NCBI RefSeq assembly: GCF_037975245.1
Contig: NC_092572.1
Location: 21,130,489-21,194,488 of the forward strand
DNA length: 64,000 nucleotides
Direction of reading: 5' to 3'
Source of the DNA: Apostichopus japonicus
Lineage: Eukaryota; Echinodermata; Holothuroidea; Aspidochirotida; Stichopodidae
Position 1 is the stretch's first letter. Every line of letters starts with the position of its first letter. Under the pieces are notes generated by a model. It was not told the DNA's origin. It did not search any database and saw nothing but the letters and a program-made list of their open reading frames with translations. This document shows, in pieces, positions 23,720 to 34,598 of this stretch. Made by a program: the position numbers and the translations under genes.

Positions 23720-24300
23720 ACATTTATAGCTGATACCGCTCGACCCAGCTTTCGATAACGGGCGCTTTTCCCCCGTTCTGGTGAACGATTTCGTCCTTGC
23801 TTCACCATGGCGGCTACTCAGATGTCTAACAACACTCCTTTTGTTAGATGAATATTCGCAGCAGGTACACTTATGTTTTTTACCACTAGTGGAATGTTTT
23901 TCCTTACAATGTTTTTCTAAGTCAGAAACGGTTTCGTAGCGTTCTTGTTTCTTAGTAGTGTTATGAACAGCTCAGTTTGATTCGCTCTAACGAATCGTTG
24001 TTCTAGAGAATTCACCACTTTTTCTTCGCTTTTCCTCTTCCATATCAGCAAGAACGGATTGAGCTGGCCCCCTCAAGCTCTTAGCGGCAAGCTGTAACGC
24101 TTTCATTTTTTAATTCTAACCATTCAGCTCTGCAATCAGTTCGAATTGAAAGATATAATCTTCCCGAGGGGTGGAACCATCAAGATGGTGCCTGTATACC
24201 CTTTCTCCTCTACTATGACCGGAAATACATCATTCTGCGGCACTCTCATTCTCGACTGGTCACCATCATGAGCTCGTTTCCATGTTGGCATCCTTAGCCC
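23720..24300 (-). pseudogene. Ty3/gypsy-type gag fragment with adjacent C2H2 finger
   Basis: Between about 24,290 and 24,010 the minus strand reads MPTWKRAHDGDQSRMRVP and, in a second frame, RHHLDGSTPREDYIFQFEL, ELNG and KALQLAAKSLRGPAQSVLAD. This fits the 'F.G...W..Y..QFE..A..NGW....KA..LA.SLRG.AQ.VL.D' core of Ty3/gypsy-like Gag. After two stops a long open frame (23,960-23,720) reads YETVSDLEKHCKEKH and CTCCEYSSNKRSVVRHLSSR followed by H, a classical C2H2 finger. Frameshifts make it non-functional. Whether finger and gag belonged to one ORF is inference. Confidence 0.5.
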
Positions 24301-24364
24301 TCCCCAGCCCTCCTGTTATATCGCCGATGCGTTCGAGGGCCCTCTTTATCCATGTCCCACCTGT

Positions 24365-25044
24365 CTACAGCGTACAGCGGCCCGTTTCGTTAGAAGTGCC
24401 ATCGAAGAGCGGTAACGGTAATTCGTCTCTCTTATCATTCCTGACTCTTATCATCTGACTGGACCTTGTTGTCAAATCTTGGCATAAACTACAGATGACA
24501 ACTTTAGCACGAGTTGATACCAGTCGACACATCAATTCGAGGTACCTTGACTGAATAATGTTGTGCGACTCCTTCTGCACGTTATTGGTGCCTACCTGGA
24601 CCACAGCCACCTCCTTCTCATTTGACAACATTTTGTTTACCCTTTTACTGACATCCTGGGCTTTGGCACCTGGCAAACACCCTTTGCCCTTTACCCTTTT
24701 TGCTTTATCCGCCCTGCAGAACTCTCGGTCTACATACCGTACTATTGAATCCCCACACAATACCATTCTTCCTTTAGACTTCTCCCGTCTCCCCACTGAC
24801 CGCTGTTTTCGACCACACTACCATCGTCAATCAGATCACAATATCAACGTACTTCGTCCACTACTAACCACTCACTATTTCCCTCCTGGGATGGTTCGGT
24901 AGTGCCGTTTGGCCGTGACGTTTTGTATCCCGCATGGCGGATCACGTAAAAAGCACTGCAAAAATCCCTTTCTACAGCTGCACTACTTACAGTCCTACTA
25001 TTCCCGAATTCAGTCCATTCGCAATAATAGACCGTGGGGGGCAT
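24365..25044 (-). mobile_element. Non-LTR retrotransposon ORF1 fragment with SGNH-type esterase domain
   Basis: Minus strand: MPPTVYYCEWTEFGNSR (25,044 down), interrupted by the LINE tail at 24,888-24,954, then WLVVDEVR and, after a frameshift, DDGSVVENSGQWGDGRS. The open frame 24,796-24,365 reads VLCGDSIVRYVDREFC (block I, catalytic Ser in GDS), GCLPGAKAQDVSKRV, and VAVVQVGTNNV (GTN block). Such SGNH/esterase-like domains are known from ORF1 of CR1-type LINEs. The C-terminal catalytic block is not seen. No RT for this element is in the window. Confidence 0.6.
24888..24954 (+). mobile_element. Minimal Tx1-like LINE 3' tail
   Basis: Only the last 67 bp of the LINE, GGGATGGTTCGG... to CACGTAAAAAGC, inserted within the SGNH-type ORF1 fragment. 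It comprises little more than the 3' hairpin. A simple target duplication was not found; however GCAAAAATCCCTTT occurs just downstream (24,958) and again at 25,049. Confidence 0.8.
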
Positions 25045-25556
25045 AAGGCAAAAATCCCTTTAGTTTTTGAGTTCCGTAGTCCACCTTTAATAATTCCCTA
25101 ATAATTTCCTAATAAAAGTGTTGCTTAGAACACCCTAAAATAAAAATCACTTTGTTCCACCAAAATTTCGCGGACGTTAAGGAGAAAACGGCGGTAAAAG
25201 AATACTGGAAATAAAGGGCGCCCTCTACATTTAAATGTCAATAACAGGTTTGGGGTTATAACCACACATATATTCAGTTTGTCCATACACACTCATAGTG
25301 TAAAAGCAAGCTTACACATAATGTAGATTCGAGGATTGACATAACTTAATGTGTGAACATGAAATGCAATGTTAATGTTACCTTGAATATGCCAGTAGTT
25401 ATGCCAGTGGTGCACCTTTAATAACTACTCCTTCATTTTCTCACAGCATGTGCTATATGGAGAACACAGACATTGTCAATGTGACAATTGTTAAGCTTAA
25501 ATGTTCACTCTGAAAAGGGTATTTACAACAAATTTATGTGATGTTATAGTTTAGAA
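25045..25556. other. AT-rich spacer, no gene recognised
   Basis: Lies between the SGNH-type fragment and the LINE insertion at 25,570. No open frame or repeat structure beyond the direct repeat noted at 25,049. Confidence 0.5.
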
Positions 25557-25569
25557 ACATTGCAATTGG

Positions 25570-27834
25570 CAGTGTCGACTTGTCGGCACAGGCCGATTTA
25601 TTGAGGGGAATCTCAAAAACTGTTCCCCACGATGTCAATGATATTTTGGGGGGCGAAATAACCACTGTTGAGCTTTGGAAGGCGCTTTCGAAGATGAAGA
25701 ATGGCAAGTCCCCGGGTTCGGACGGGCTTCCGAGGGAGTTCTACCGAACCTTCTGGGCATTAATAGGACCCGACCTCAGAGCCGTCTTCGAGGACGCCTT
25801 CCAAAACGGACTGTTAAACCAAAGTCAACGTCTGGGCATGATTACTTTGCTGCCCAAGTCTGGGGACCCCCTAGACCCTCATAACAAGCGTCCAATCACC
25901 TTGTTAAATGTAGACTACAAGTTGTTGGCTAAGGCTTTGTGCAACCGCCTTGCACTGGCTATGCCGCATCTTGTGGGTGATCTCCAAACTTGTGCAGTGA
26001 AGGGTCATTGCATCCAGCAAAACTTGTGGTTGATGCGCGACTTGACCGACTTTGTTATTGAACGAGATCTGCCATGTGCATTGGTGTCTCTGGACCAGCA
26101 GAAGGCCTTTGACATGGTGGATCGGGGGTTTTTAATGAATGTATTGGAGACGTTTCAGTTGCACCCGGTTTTTCGTAAATGGATTTCTGTTTTGTATCAG
26201 GACAGTTTCAGTTCTGTTATCGTAAATGGGTTTTGTTCGGAGGTTTTTAACGTGGAGAGGGGGGTGCGCCAGGGGTGCCCTCTGTCTCCATTACTTGTTT
26301 TGTTTAGCGAGTCCCTGTCTCGTCTTTTGGAAAGGGACTCAAGACCTCTTCCATTCGTTGTGCCAGGGGGTGCCAAAGTGAAGTGCGTTCAATATGCAGA
26401 TGACGTCACGTGTGTTATTTCGAGTCTGGGCTCCTTTCGTGCCCTCTCGCAGGATTTATCCATCTTTCAGAGAGCTACCGGGGCGAAGTTGAATCCGGAA
26501 AAGACAAAAGGCCTTCGCCTTGGTAGCTGGAGATACAGAGACTTACCATTCGGTGCATCGTGGTCGGATCAAAATATCAAAATTAATGGTATATGGTTCG
26601 GCTATGATGCACCTTGTGATGTAACCTGGAACGAGAGGGCTGAGGTGCTTGAGAGCAGGCTCGAAACTTTTGGCGCCCGCTGGCTTTCGATCCTAGGGAA
26701 AGTCACCGTAGTTAATCGTTTTCTTTCGCCCATCTTGTGGTACCCGGGCGCGGTGTATCCAATTCCGCATCGCGTCCTGGTGCGGTTGGAGAGAGCGATA
26801 TTTTCATTTATTTGGTCGGGTGGTACAGAGCTTGTGAAAAGGGCGGTAATGTACCAAAAACTGGAGAAGGGTGGGTTAGGGGTGGTTCATCTGGGAAGTA
26901 AATTGACCTTTTGTTATTTAAGCAGTTGTTTGTAGCGGTAACTGACCCAGGGTTGCCTTGTTCATATTTTGTACGTTTTTGGGGCGGTTTGCACCTGCGT
27001 CGATGGGTCCCGGCGCTGTTTAGCAACAGAGAACCGCATAGTAGTACTCCAAACAGGGTGGTGCGTGTCATCTGCTCCGCTCTGATTGAGCTGCCCCCTG
27101 TTGACCTGTCACAGCCGGCCCTCGTTCACAGTTCGTTGCGAGAAAGGGCCTTGAATGCAATTTTTGTCCAGGGACGTCATTCTGCCGAAGTATGGCGTTC
27201 GGTGCATTCAAGGCTGAATGGTGGCAGGCTCCGTGATCTTGCATGGAGAATTGGTGACCAACCTAAAAAGATATCATTGGCGATTGGGTGATGGACTGTG
27301 CCCAAGGACCGGCTGTGACAGCTTAGAGAGTACCGCTCATGTTTTTTGGCATTGTTGCTTTGTAGTTAACTTATGGGAGTGGTTCCAGACCTGGACCGAC
27401 CGTGTTACGGGAGACCGTTCATGGTCGGTAGGGCAGGGCTTTATTTTATATGGGGTAGACCCTCCAGTTTGTTCGGTTGCTGTTTTGCATCGCATTATTT
27501 TTGTTTGCTCTATTGTGAAAAAACATGTTTGGCGGAATAGGTGTGATGTGGTTTTTAGGGGGAAATTTGCCACTTGGCGGGCGGTCCTGGAGGCGGTGAA
27601 GTCTGACATTCGCCTTCAGATTGAAGGTGATTTTCGCCGTTTATCTGGGGCTGCCTTTTTTGGACGCTGGTGTGCTGGGGAGGGGTTTTTCGTTTCGATC
27701 CGTGCTGGTCGTCCTTTAGTGTTTTTGTCTCTGCAGGTCGGCGGGCGTATGTTTCGTTTTTCAGAATGGGATGGTTCGGTAGTGCCGTTTGGCCGTGACG
27801 TTTTATATCCCACATGGCGGGTCACGTAAAAAGC
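25570..27834 (+). mobile_element. Tx1-like LINE, 5'-truncated copy with 13-bp TSD
   Basis: Flanked by identical ACATTGCAATTGG (25,557-25,569 and 27,835-27,847). It starts inside ORF2 just before the RT domain and ends in the shared hairpin plus CACGTAAAAAGC, without a poly-A tail. It is closely similar to the copy at 34,139-38,143 over its whole length, with scattered substitutions and small indels. The exact duplication shows that it is a relatively young insertion. Confidence 0.92.
25580..27829 (+). pseudogene. ORF2 reverse transcriptase part of the Tx1-like LINE, frame-broken
   Basis: Frame 1 runs to 26,935 and carries the RT blocks: KMKNGKSPGSDGLPREFY, KRPITLLNVDYKLLAKAL, SLDQQKAFDMVDRGF, GVRQGCPLSPLL and QYADDVTC (catalytic YADD). 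A one-T deletion near 26,910 shifts the frame. The C-terminal part continues in frame 2 (26,911-27,291), and after a ~14-bp deletion near 27,250 in frame 3, with a Cys/His cluster (CPRTGCDSLESTAHVFWHC) typical of L1/Tx1 ORF2 C-termini. One Tyr codon is also missing after SPLL. Not functional. Confidence 0.88.
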
Positions 27835-28270
27835 ACATTGCAATTGGTACCATGAACTTTTCTGGGAGTACAATTATCCTGAACTCATCCCTTCAAAATT
27901 TGTTTGCAGAAATAATGATACTATTGAGTTAAACTTTCTGCTACCGTCTTCTGCCTTCTCTGCTACCTTCATTCCTTGAATTGACCACAACATAAAAGTA
28001 ATTACAATATGCATTGCAATATTTTTTAATTGACCAGAGACACAAAATTCTGATGGGGAAGCCCCCTCCCCTCCCCTCCCCTCCAGTGCCAGTACCCCAT
28101 GGCTTTGCCAATTCTTGATTCTAACTTCATGCTACAAAATACGAACACATGAGAGCTCTCAAACTTAACATATAAATGGCTACATTTGCAGAAAGTCTGC
28201 CTGGGCACAGCTTACACAGTCACACATTATCATAGCTGTTCCAAGACTAAAAACTAGTTATTCCATGTGA

Positions 28271-29174
28271 TCATCTTCGTCTTTGTCCAAGTATCATCTG
28301 ACTGATGTTTTCACACCCCTTGCATTGGCATAAATCTGTGCATGGAAGGCCGAAGGATACACAGCAACTGTCTCCTGCATTTGGTAGTTGGCACTTGTTT
28401 TTCTTACATGAGCAGTTCCCAAGTTCAATTATGCTTCCAGGAGCAGGTGGAGGGTCATCCAATGAATGGCAAGGTGTCCATCATCAAATATCCATCCATG
28501 TTCACTAGGAGATGGCAAATCTTGATTCTTCATTAAGCTTAGTTCATAAATTCTTGCCTGGAAGTTGGCACGAAGGATATGTTGACGAAGGGCATCATTA
28601 TTTGGAGGCATTGTACTCTCCATCCTGTTGGCTTTCTTAAACATATCAAACCGCACGTCGTTGACTGAAGTTGCATCCATTTGACCATACAGCTTGTGAA
28701 TGTAGACGAATTTTTCAACGGCAAGGAAATTGACTTCATCAACTGTAAAGGAGTCACCCAAAATCTTTAGTGACTGCAGATTCTGCATCACCTTCTATGA
28801 GTCTCAAGGCTTTCACTTTTCCCTTCAAGAAAAAGGCACTTACTGAATCACATCTTGGCTTTCTTAAACATTTCAATTCTGGTTGCATCGGTAAATCTCT
28901 GATAGCATTTCCTGTGAAATCCACCATTAGTTGGAACTGGAAGTGCAGGTAGGAAGGCTGACTGTAGATCACAATTTTGAAAATGTAAAAACTTAATGGC
29001 AGTTTTTCCATTTTCAGTGTGAGGATGATCCTTCCAGATATCCATGCATTTTAGGAAAGCATCCCAAGTCTTGGGAGTGAACTTCTTGTAAATGTCACTG
29101 ACATCTACATTTGGATGGTGTATGATACATGGTTCTTCACCCCTATCATGATCAGTTGAGGTTGGTTCGGTCAT
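28271..29174 (-). pseudogene. Uncharacterised Cys-rich multi-copy gene, frame-broken
   Basis: First exon (29,174 to about 28,848): PCIIHHPNVDVSD, KTAIKFLHFQNCDLQSA, then NGGFHRKCYQRFTDATRI, a zinc-binding-looking motif; a TGA stands just before a GTAAGT donor. Second exon (from about 28,791): SFTVDEVNFLAVEKFVYIHK and LYG, then MPPNNDALRQHILRANFQAR, PSPSEHGWIFDDG, and after a 4-base slip near 28,455 DDPPPAPGSIIELGNCSCKK and a chain of Cys residues (CQLPNAGDSCC, CTDLCQCKGC). This order is familiar from unnamed multi-copy genes of corals, sea urchins and other invertebrates. Function unknown; the terminal Cys cluster suggests zinc binding. Confidence 0.55.
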
Positions 29175-29252
29175 AGTTGAAAGACCTAAAAGGGAATGTA
29201 AATAACCAATAGTTTAATTACTTTGCTGTAGAAAAATGAGTCGACTATTTAA

Positions 29253-30504
29253 AGGAATTGTCTGGTGGAAGATTTTGATACATTGTCCTTGTAGTTATTA
29301 TTTTTCTCTTTCTAACCATGTAAAAATTGTCACCATTCGACGTTTTCTTCTTGTAGAAATCTGGTTTTCAAATTCACCAGTTTCTCACCAAAAGTACCGT
29401 TTGTTCGAACGCTTCAATATGGTGATTGACGTAGTGCTTGCAGATAGGCAAAACAGGCGACTTGAAGTTAGCACTCCCAATTCCGCAGCAAATAAACTCA
29501 CGTGTAAGCACATTGGATTGCCTCATATATATAACGTACATACTCGCGAACATATATACTACGATGCTCAGTTGGTGTACTTGTATAGCGGTACACATAG
29601 TGCACTCACACTCAAACCACATTTCATTAACTGTTCTTCGAAATCGCTGAAATAAAATTCACGGATCAAATTAACAGTAATAGGAAACTTGTAAAGTACT
29701 CGTTAAACCGAAAGATGAAACTTGGCGGAATCGATGTCATCGCAGAACTATCCGATTGTAAACGTTACAGTAGCCTACACACGCGAACATTCTTCGCGCT
29801 GGAGCTGGATACCGCGATGTATAAACAACCAAGAGCCTGCTGTTAAAACTTATCTTGTGTTACACAAAGACCACGATACACCGATCTACTACATATATGG
29901 CGGCTTAAGGAGTTGTTTAAATCATATCTAATTTATAAGAAATTTCACCGGAAATTATTGAAGAAATTTACCGAATCGTTGTCAGAGCAGAATGTAGCAC
30001 TGGGAAGCTTAGGCTTCGCAGAACTGTCCGATTGTCAACGTTTGAGTATAGCCTACATGCGAACATTTTTCGCGTTGGAGCTGGACAGCGCGATGTATAG
30101 CCTGAACAACTCAGAGTCTGCTGTTAAAATTTACCTTGTGTTTCACAAAGACCACGGAACCACCGATCAAGTACATGGCGGCTTAAGGAGTTTTCGAAAA
30201 CATATCTAATTTTTAAGAAATTTCACCGGAAATTAAGGAAGAAATTTATCTGTATACAAACGCTGTTTTTGTTGTGATTACCGTATAGGTACTGTGCGGA
30301 GGGTGGGTTATGACGCAATCTGCTATGGCAGAGCTGACGTCACGTATTGTACTGTTCAAAACATATTTGAAATGTCTATCTATAACGATTAAAAAATCGT
30401 TTCTCTGTCAAACGCAACATTAGCGTTCTCATACTTTGACAACATGTTTGGACAATTATTTACTATTTTTTAAGGTAACTTCTTTGGGCCACCAGACAAT
30501 CCTT
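29253..30504. mobile_element. TTAA-flanked non-autonomous DNA element
   Basis: TTAA at 29,249-29,252 and 30,505-30,508 directly flank inverted ends AGGAATTGTCTGGTGG (left) and AAGGATTGTCTGGTGG (right, complement). A TTAA target duplication is the hallmark of Kolobok and piggyBac elements; Kolobok-type transposase genes are present in this window. The interior has no transposase and includes a two-copy tandem duplication. Confidence 0.72.
29735..30255 (+). repeat. Two-copy tandem duplication, period about 276 bp
   Basis: Units begin near 29,742 and 30,018 (GCAGAACT[A/G]TCCGATTGT) and both end GAAATTTCACCGGAAATT. Clearly diverged. The similar open frames in each (ending GGLRSCLNHI and GGLRSFRKHI) are translations of the duplicated DNA; I have no evidence that they are genes. 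Confidence 0.75.
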
Positions 30505-30508
30505 TTAA

Positions 30509-31492
30509 GGTTTGCAAAAATAACAGAGTTTGGTCTACGTAACTCTGTAACTGTCTTGATTTGATGTGGTTAGGTAAATTTCTTTATATACCCTGAAAAT
30601 GAAAACACGTTTTACTGAATACAATGGGTTGATTATTGACAAAGCTTCTCGATAGAGGTAGTGTGACCTTGATAGTTTCCAATCCAAACTATGTCTTATA
30701 TGCGACCAGGTTATTGCATCTCAATTGCCAAACCATAAAAGCTGTCTACTTTTCAATAGTCCTTAAATGTAAAGCATCGTCATACCTCCTTAGACATGTT
30801 GTCACGAATCATTCTATATTTATTCCAACAGTGTACACAATTGGAAAACGAGACTGCTTAAACAGTAGCCCACAGTCATTACTATTACTGAACGATATAG
30901 TAAAAACAAGACATCAGTTTTATCCTAGTGCAATTCAGTTTAATATACGTGGGACAAGTACTTCCATTCCTTCGACTACTGGTCAATGCTAGTTGTAGAA
31001 GGCCTACCTTAAATTACATGTAGGGGAGGGCCTCGGTGTGATTAGCTTATTAAGCTAACCGAATTTCACCCTCATGCCAAAAGTTAAATAACAAAACAAA
31101 TAAACAAATTGATGTTATCTAGTTGTAAATATACATATAGTATACACATAGATTACGAAACGAAAGCATGTGACTCTCTCTACGTACACTAACAGCCTCT
31201 GCGAATAGTCACCATGTTAAAGGCCAAGCGACACGTAGACTTGACTTTACATTATATTAAACTTAACAATTCTTACATTAAGAAAAACCCAACACCGCGA
31301 ATTTTTCCCGTCTCGAAAGGGGTAGAAATCTGTAAAAAGTACTATTACGTAATAGATTCTGTGACGTCACGGGGGAGCGCAGAAGAGTGCAAAATGTATA
31401 TGTTCTGCGCAGTGCATTGTTTCTATACACGCACTGTAGTACGTATATATACACAGCACAGCATACAGAGCATAGCTTATACATATCGCGAA
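30509..31492. other. Upstream region of the P2X7-domain gene
   Basis: No gene recognised; a 118-codon plus frame at 30,636-30,992 has no family motif. A TATATATA-type word lies at 31,444-31,451, about 45 bp before the start codon of the P2X7-domain gene, and could be its TATA box; this is weak evidence in AT-rich DNA. Confidence 0.4.
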
Positions 31493-33191
31493 ATGGCTGC
31501 CGGTGGCATTGACAAAGAGCATTCAGATAACGAAGAAGGCAGGGAAATGGAGGACATGGTCGACGATCGTGGGGAAGTTTTTCCCTACATGTTCGAACCG
31601 GAGACCAGCGGAGAGGAAACGGGATCGGACAGCGATGTCGAAATTAATCGTCTTAACGGAACACAATGGTAACTTTCGCCTATCGTACAATACTGTATAT
31701 AGGATAGTTGTGTCACTAGTTAGGCCTAGCACCGATAAATGTTTCCTAACTTTGTTCATACTCTTAGCCAATTTGTTGATGGGGGCAGCAAAATAAACAT
31801 GAGAGTGCGGTCGAGTTAAGTTTAGGAAGTTACTACTACCCTTAAAAGTTCTGGCAGCACATGCCCCAGGAACATGTCACACAGACATATTTCATTTGGT
31901 TAGTAGATTGCAGGAGCCAATTGGAAGAGTGCACAACAAATTCAGAGGTGGTCTATTATTAATTTCCTAGCAGTTGTAGTGGCAAATTAATGAAGTTACC
32001 ACAAATCAGGGAAAGGGTGGTGGGAGGGAGAAGGTGGAACCTCACACCAGCTTTTCGTCATTTCCGCATAAGCTTGCAGCATTCTCCTAACAGAGGCAAG
32101 AACTCTAAGGAGAGGCTACCCCCTCCTTCACTTATAAGGAGCTTCAATTGTAGACAGCTCTTAGTAGGTTTTTTTTTCTATTTTGACATGCTAGTATGCC
32201 CCATTAATTGAGGCCGGTATGAAGTCATCGAAAATTGGCTCTTTATCATTTGAACTGGTTTGCATTGTTTACAGGTGTTATTGTGGCCAGTGTGTTGTGA
32301 TGCCCACAGCAAGGGACTGTAGATGCTGCAGAGAAATAGGAAAAGTAAGGAAAGTGATGGATGAAGAAGGTGCTACATGCATCACCTTACACCCAGGTTT
32401 TGAAGCTGTGTGCCTAAATCCATGGGTGCTACAGACAACCTACTACGTGTACCGTCAACAGTATGGTGGCCGTGCACAGGAAAATAATATCCATGAGTAA
32501 GTAGAGATTACATTATATTTGTTGTATACCTGTTTTCATTGCTCTGACCTGCTGTTGAATGATGTAACAATACAGAGGGTGTGCTTGTATTCATAGTTTA
32601 GTTTTGTTGCAAAGGGAATTACATTAAGATATAGAATAGATCAAGAAAATGTGTGCACCATGTTCAAAACCTGCTTCTGATAAGGACATTTTGTGCAAAA
32701 ACAAAACATGGTGCGACGTCCTTGAGGTTAACCCTTATCATGCCGACTGACATAGTAGTCATTTACACTGAGCCACGGAACCAAATGCCACACAAAAAAT
32801 GTCCACCATGCTTAGGCATGATCCATTTACAAATTTTAGTCACCGAGATTCAATGATCAGTTTGGGTAAATTGCATAGCTAGGTCTAAAACTTTTAGGGG
32901 TGGCAGATTTAGGGGCCAATCAAAATTCTGGAAATCATATGGAGATTTATTTTAAAATTGACGTCCCCAGATGGCTACCAAGCTTTTGTTTGTCTTCATC
33001 TTTCATAGCTGGTTTTCATATCATTATTTTACAGGAAATACAGACACACAGCATACAGACAACTTGAACGGATGTGCTGGCAGTTTTTAGGGAAGGAGGT
33101 TCGTGTTGTTCTACCATCCTGTGCGGTAAGGAGGATTCGAGCAGCTTTTCTATCTGAACAGTATGAAGGGTTTAAATTACCAAGACTGTGA
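31493..33191 (+). CDS. P2X7-type intracellular-domain protein (three exons, intact)
   Basis: Exons 31,493-31,668, 32,275-32,496 and 33,035-33,191 join in frame (TG|G and GA|G codons) with GTAACT and GTAAGT donors and ACAG acceptors, giving 184 residues. The N-terminus is acidic (SDNEEGREMEDMVDD, VFPYMFEPETSGEE). The rest matches the zinc-binding C-terminal cytoplasmic domain of P2X7 receptors: CYCGQCVVMPTARDCRCC, TCITLHPGFEAVCLNPWVL, YRHTAYRQLER and VRVVLPSCAVRRIRAAF. There are no membrane segments and no P2X channel part, so this is a stand-alone domain protein, a type expanded in many invertebrates and often transposon-associated. The role is unknown. It is the only multi-exon gene here without a visible lesion. 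AATAAA-type signals occur near 33,430 and 33,538. Confidence 0.85.
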
Positions 33192-33825
33192 GATTGTGGA
33201 CTTTGTATGCCAAGTCAAACTATCATTTCTGCAAAGTTAAATGAAACAGGGTTCAGTCCTGTCTGTTTTGTGTCTGAATGGTGAACATTTTGGAATTCCA
33301 AGATACATTTTTCCAGTTCATGGTATTAACTACAATCTTGGATTAAATTTAACATTGTTCAATTATACAACATCTGTTCAGAAGTTTTCAAAAGCCTTCA
33401 GTACCCCTAATTGTGGGAAGTACATGACAGTAATAAATAATGAAAACTCAAGTTAAATTTTTGTATGTATTCTCTCTTGTGACCAAAGCTGTCACTTCTA
33501 GTTGCCTGCCAACAAAATCTGGATGATTGAAATGTCAAATAAACTAGTCTTAAGTAGAAAAACAGTTTGAATAAAGTAGTCTAAACCACTATGTCAATTG
33601 TATCTGGAGGGCTTAGGCTTTCATTTCAAAGTGTGATGAAAATATATCTGAAATTGTTCTTAAATCCATGGAATATCAAGGTTACTTGATAAAAATGTGA
33701 AAAAAAATCAAATTTCATCCCACGCGGGGAAAAACAGCAAATTTCTTTCAATTCATTTCAAGATAAAATAAAACTGTTAGCAAACTGCTTATCCACTAGA
33801 AAGCCTGTGTAGGAGAATGTGTAAA
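33192..33825. other. 3' flank of the P2X7-domain gene
   Basis: AT-rich; likely 3' UTR in its first part (polyadenylation-like AATAAA near 33,430 and 33,538). A 71-codon plus frame at 33,241-33,456 has no motif. Confidence 0.45.
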
Positions 33826-33960
33826 AGTAAGTTGGCCTGACGTTTCTATCCTAGCATGATCTTCTTCAAAAGCTAAATGACAAGTAATAGGACTAATGTA
33901 ACTTGTCATTTAGCTTTTGAAGAAGATCCTGCTAGGATCGAAGTGTCAGGCCAACTTACT
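33826..33960. mobile_element. Foldback (hairpin) MITE
   Basis: Arms of about 60 bp, from AGTAAGTTGGCCTGAC to AGCTAAATGACAAGT, are near-perfect complements around a ~15-bp loop. Three or four mismatches lie in the middle of the arms. No coding potential. Confidence 0.8.
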
Positions 33961-34138
33961 TGAACACAATTCATTTCAGGAAAAACAAAAAATTGGCAAC
34001 ATGTTTTAAACACCAAATTTGCATACAAATATTAAATCAGCATGAAATTGATATTTATGAAGTTTAAGTTCTCTAGAGAGGAATACTTGTCATTTGAACT
34101 TTTGATTAAATGTAATGTCATTATTTAGTTAGTTACAA

Positions 34139-34578
34139 CGGGTGCGGATTCACTCTCCGCACCTCCTTTACCCTCCCCCGTAGTTGCAGACCCCAACCCC
34201 GTGCCCGCACCGAGAAAGTCTCCACCAGCTTCCCACATCAACCCCGTGCCCACACCGTCTCCACCACACAGCGAAGCGGACACGGGGTCTCCACCAGCTT
34301 CCCCCATCAACCCGTCCAGTTCCGTCCCCAGTCCGCCGCCGGTATCGCCAGATCCGGAGACTCTGTCTGACGACGACTCGGTCGTCCGGTCTCCGGAGGC
34401 TATGTCTGACAGCGACTCCGGAGGCTCGGTGATCGTCGAGCCGAAACGTGCCACTGGGACGAGCTGGTACGACGAGATGGGGGAACCATCACTGAAAAGG
34501 TCGGCCTCAAGTGACGACTCCGACGACGATATGTCGTCTAGAGCGCGCTTGAAGCTTACAGAATCGACGTCGGCGTAG
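34139..34578 (+). CDS. LINE ORF1, C-terminal part
   Basis: Open from the 5' truncation point to TAG at 34,576-34,578. Composition is Pro/Ser-rich with many SP dipeptides (PTPSPPHSE, SSSVPSPPPVSPDPETLS), followed by an acidic Ser/Asp region (ASSDDSDDDM) and a TSWYDEM segment. The zinc knuckles expected upstream in Tx1-type ORF1 are lost with the truncation. The stop is about 20 bp before the ORF2 ATG, a normal arrangement for this LINE group. The minus-strand 160-codon frame here (34,125-34,607) is a shadow of this biased sequence. Confidence 0.7.
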
Positions 34579-34598
34579 TTTTGCCCCATTGCCCTCTC

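Noticed and set aside
30636-30992. 118-codon plus-strand open frame
   Set aside because: No domain, no splice context, average for AT-rich DNA of this length.
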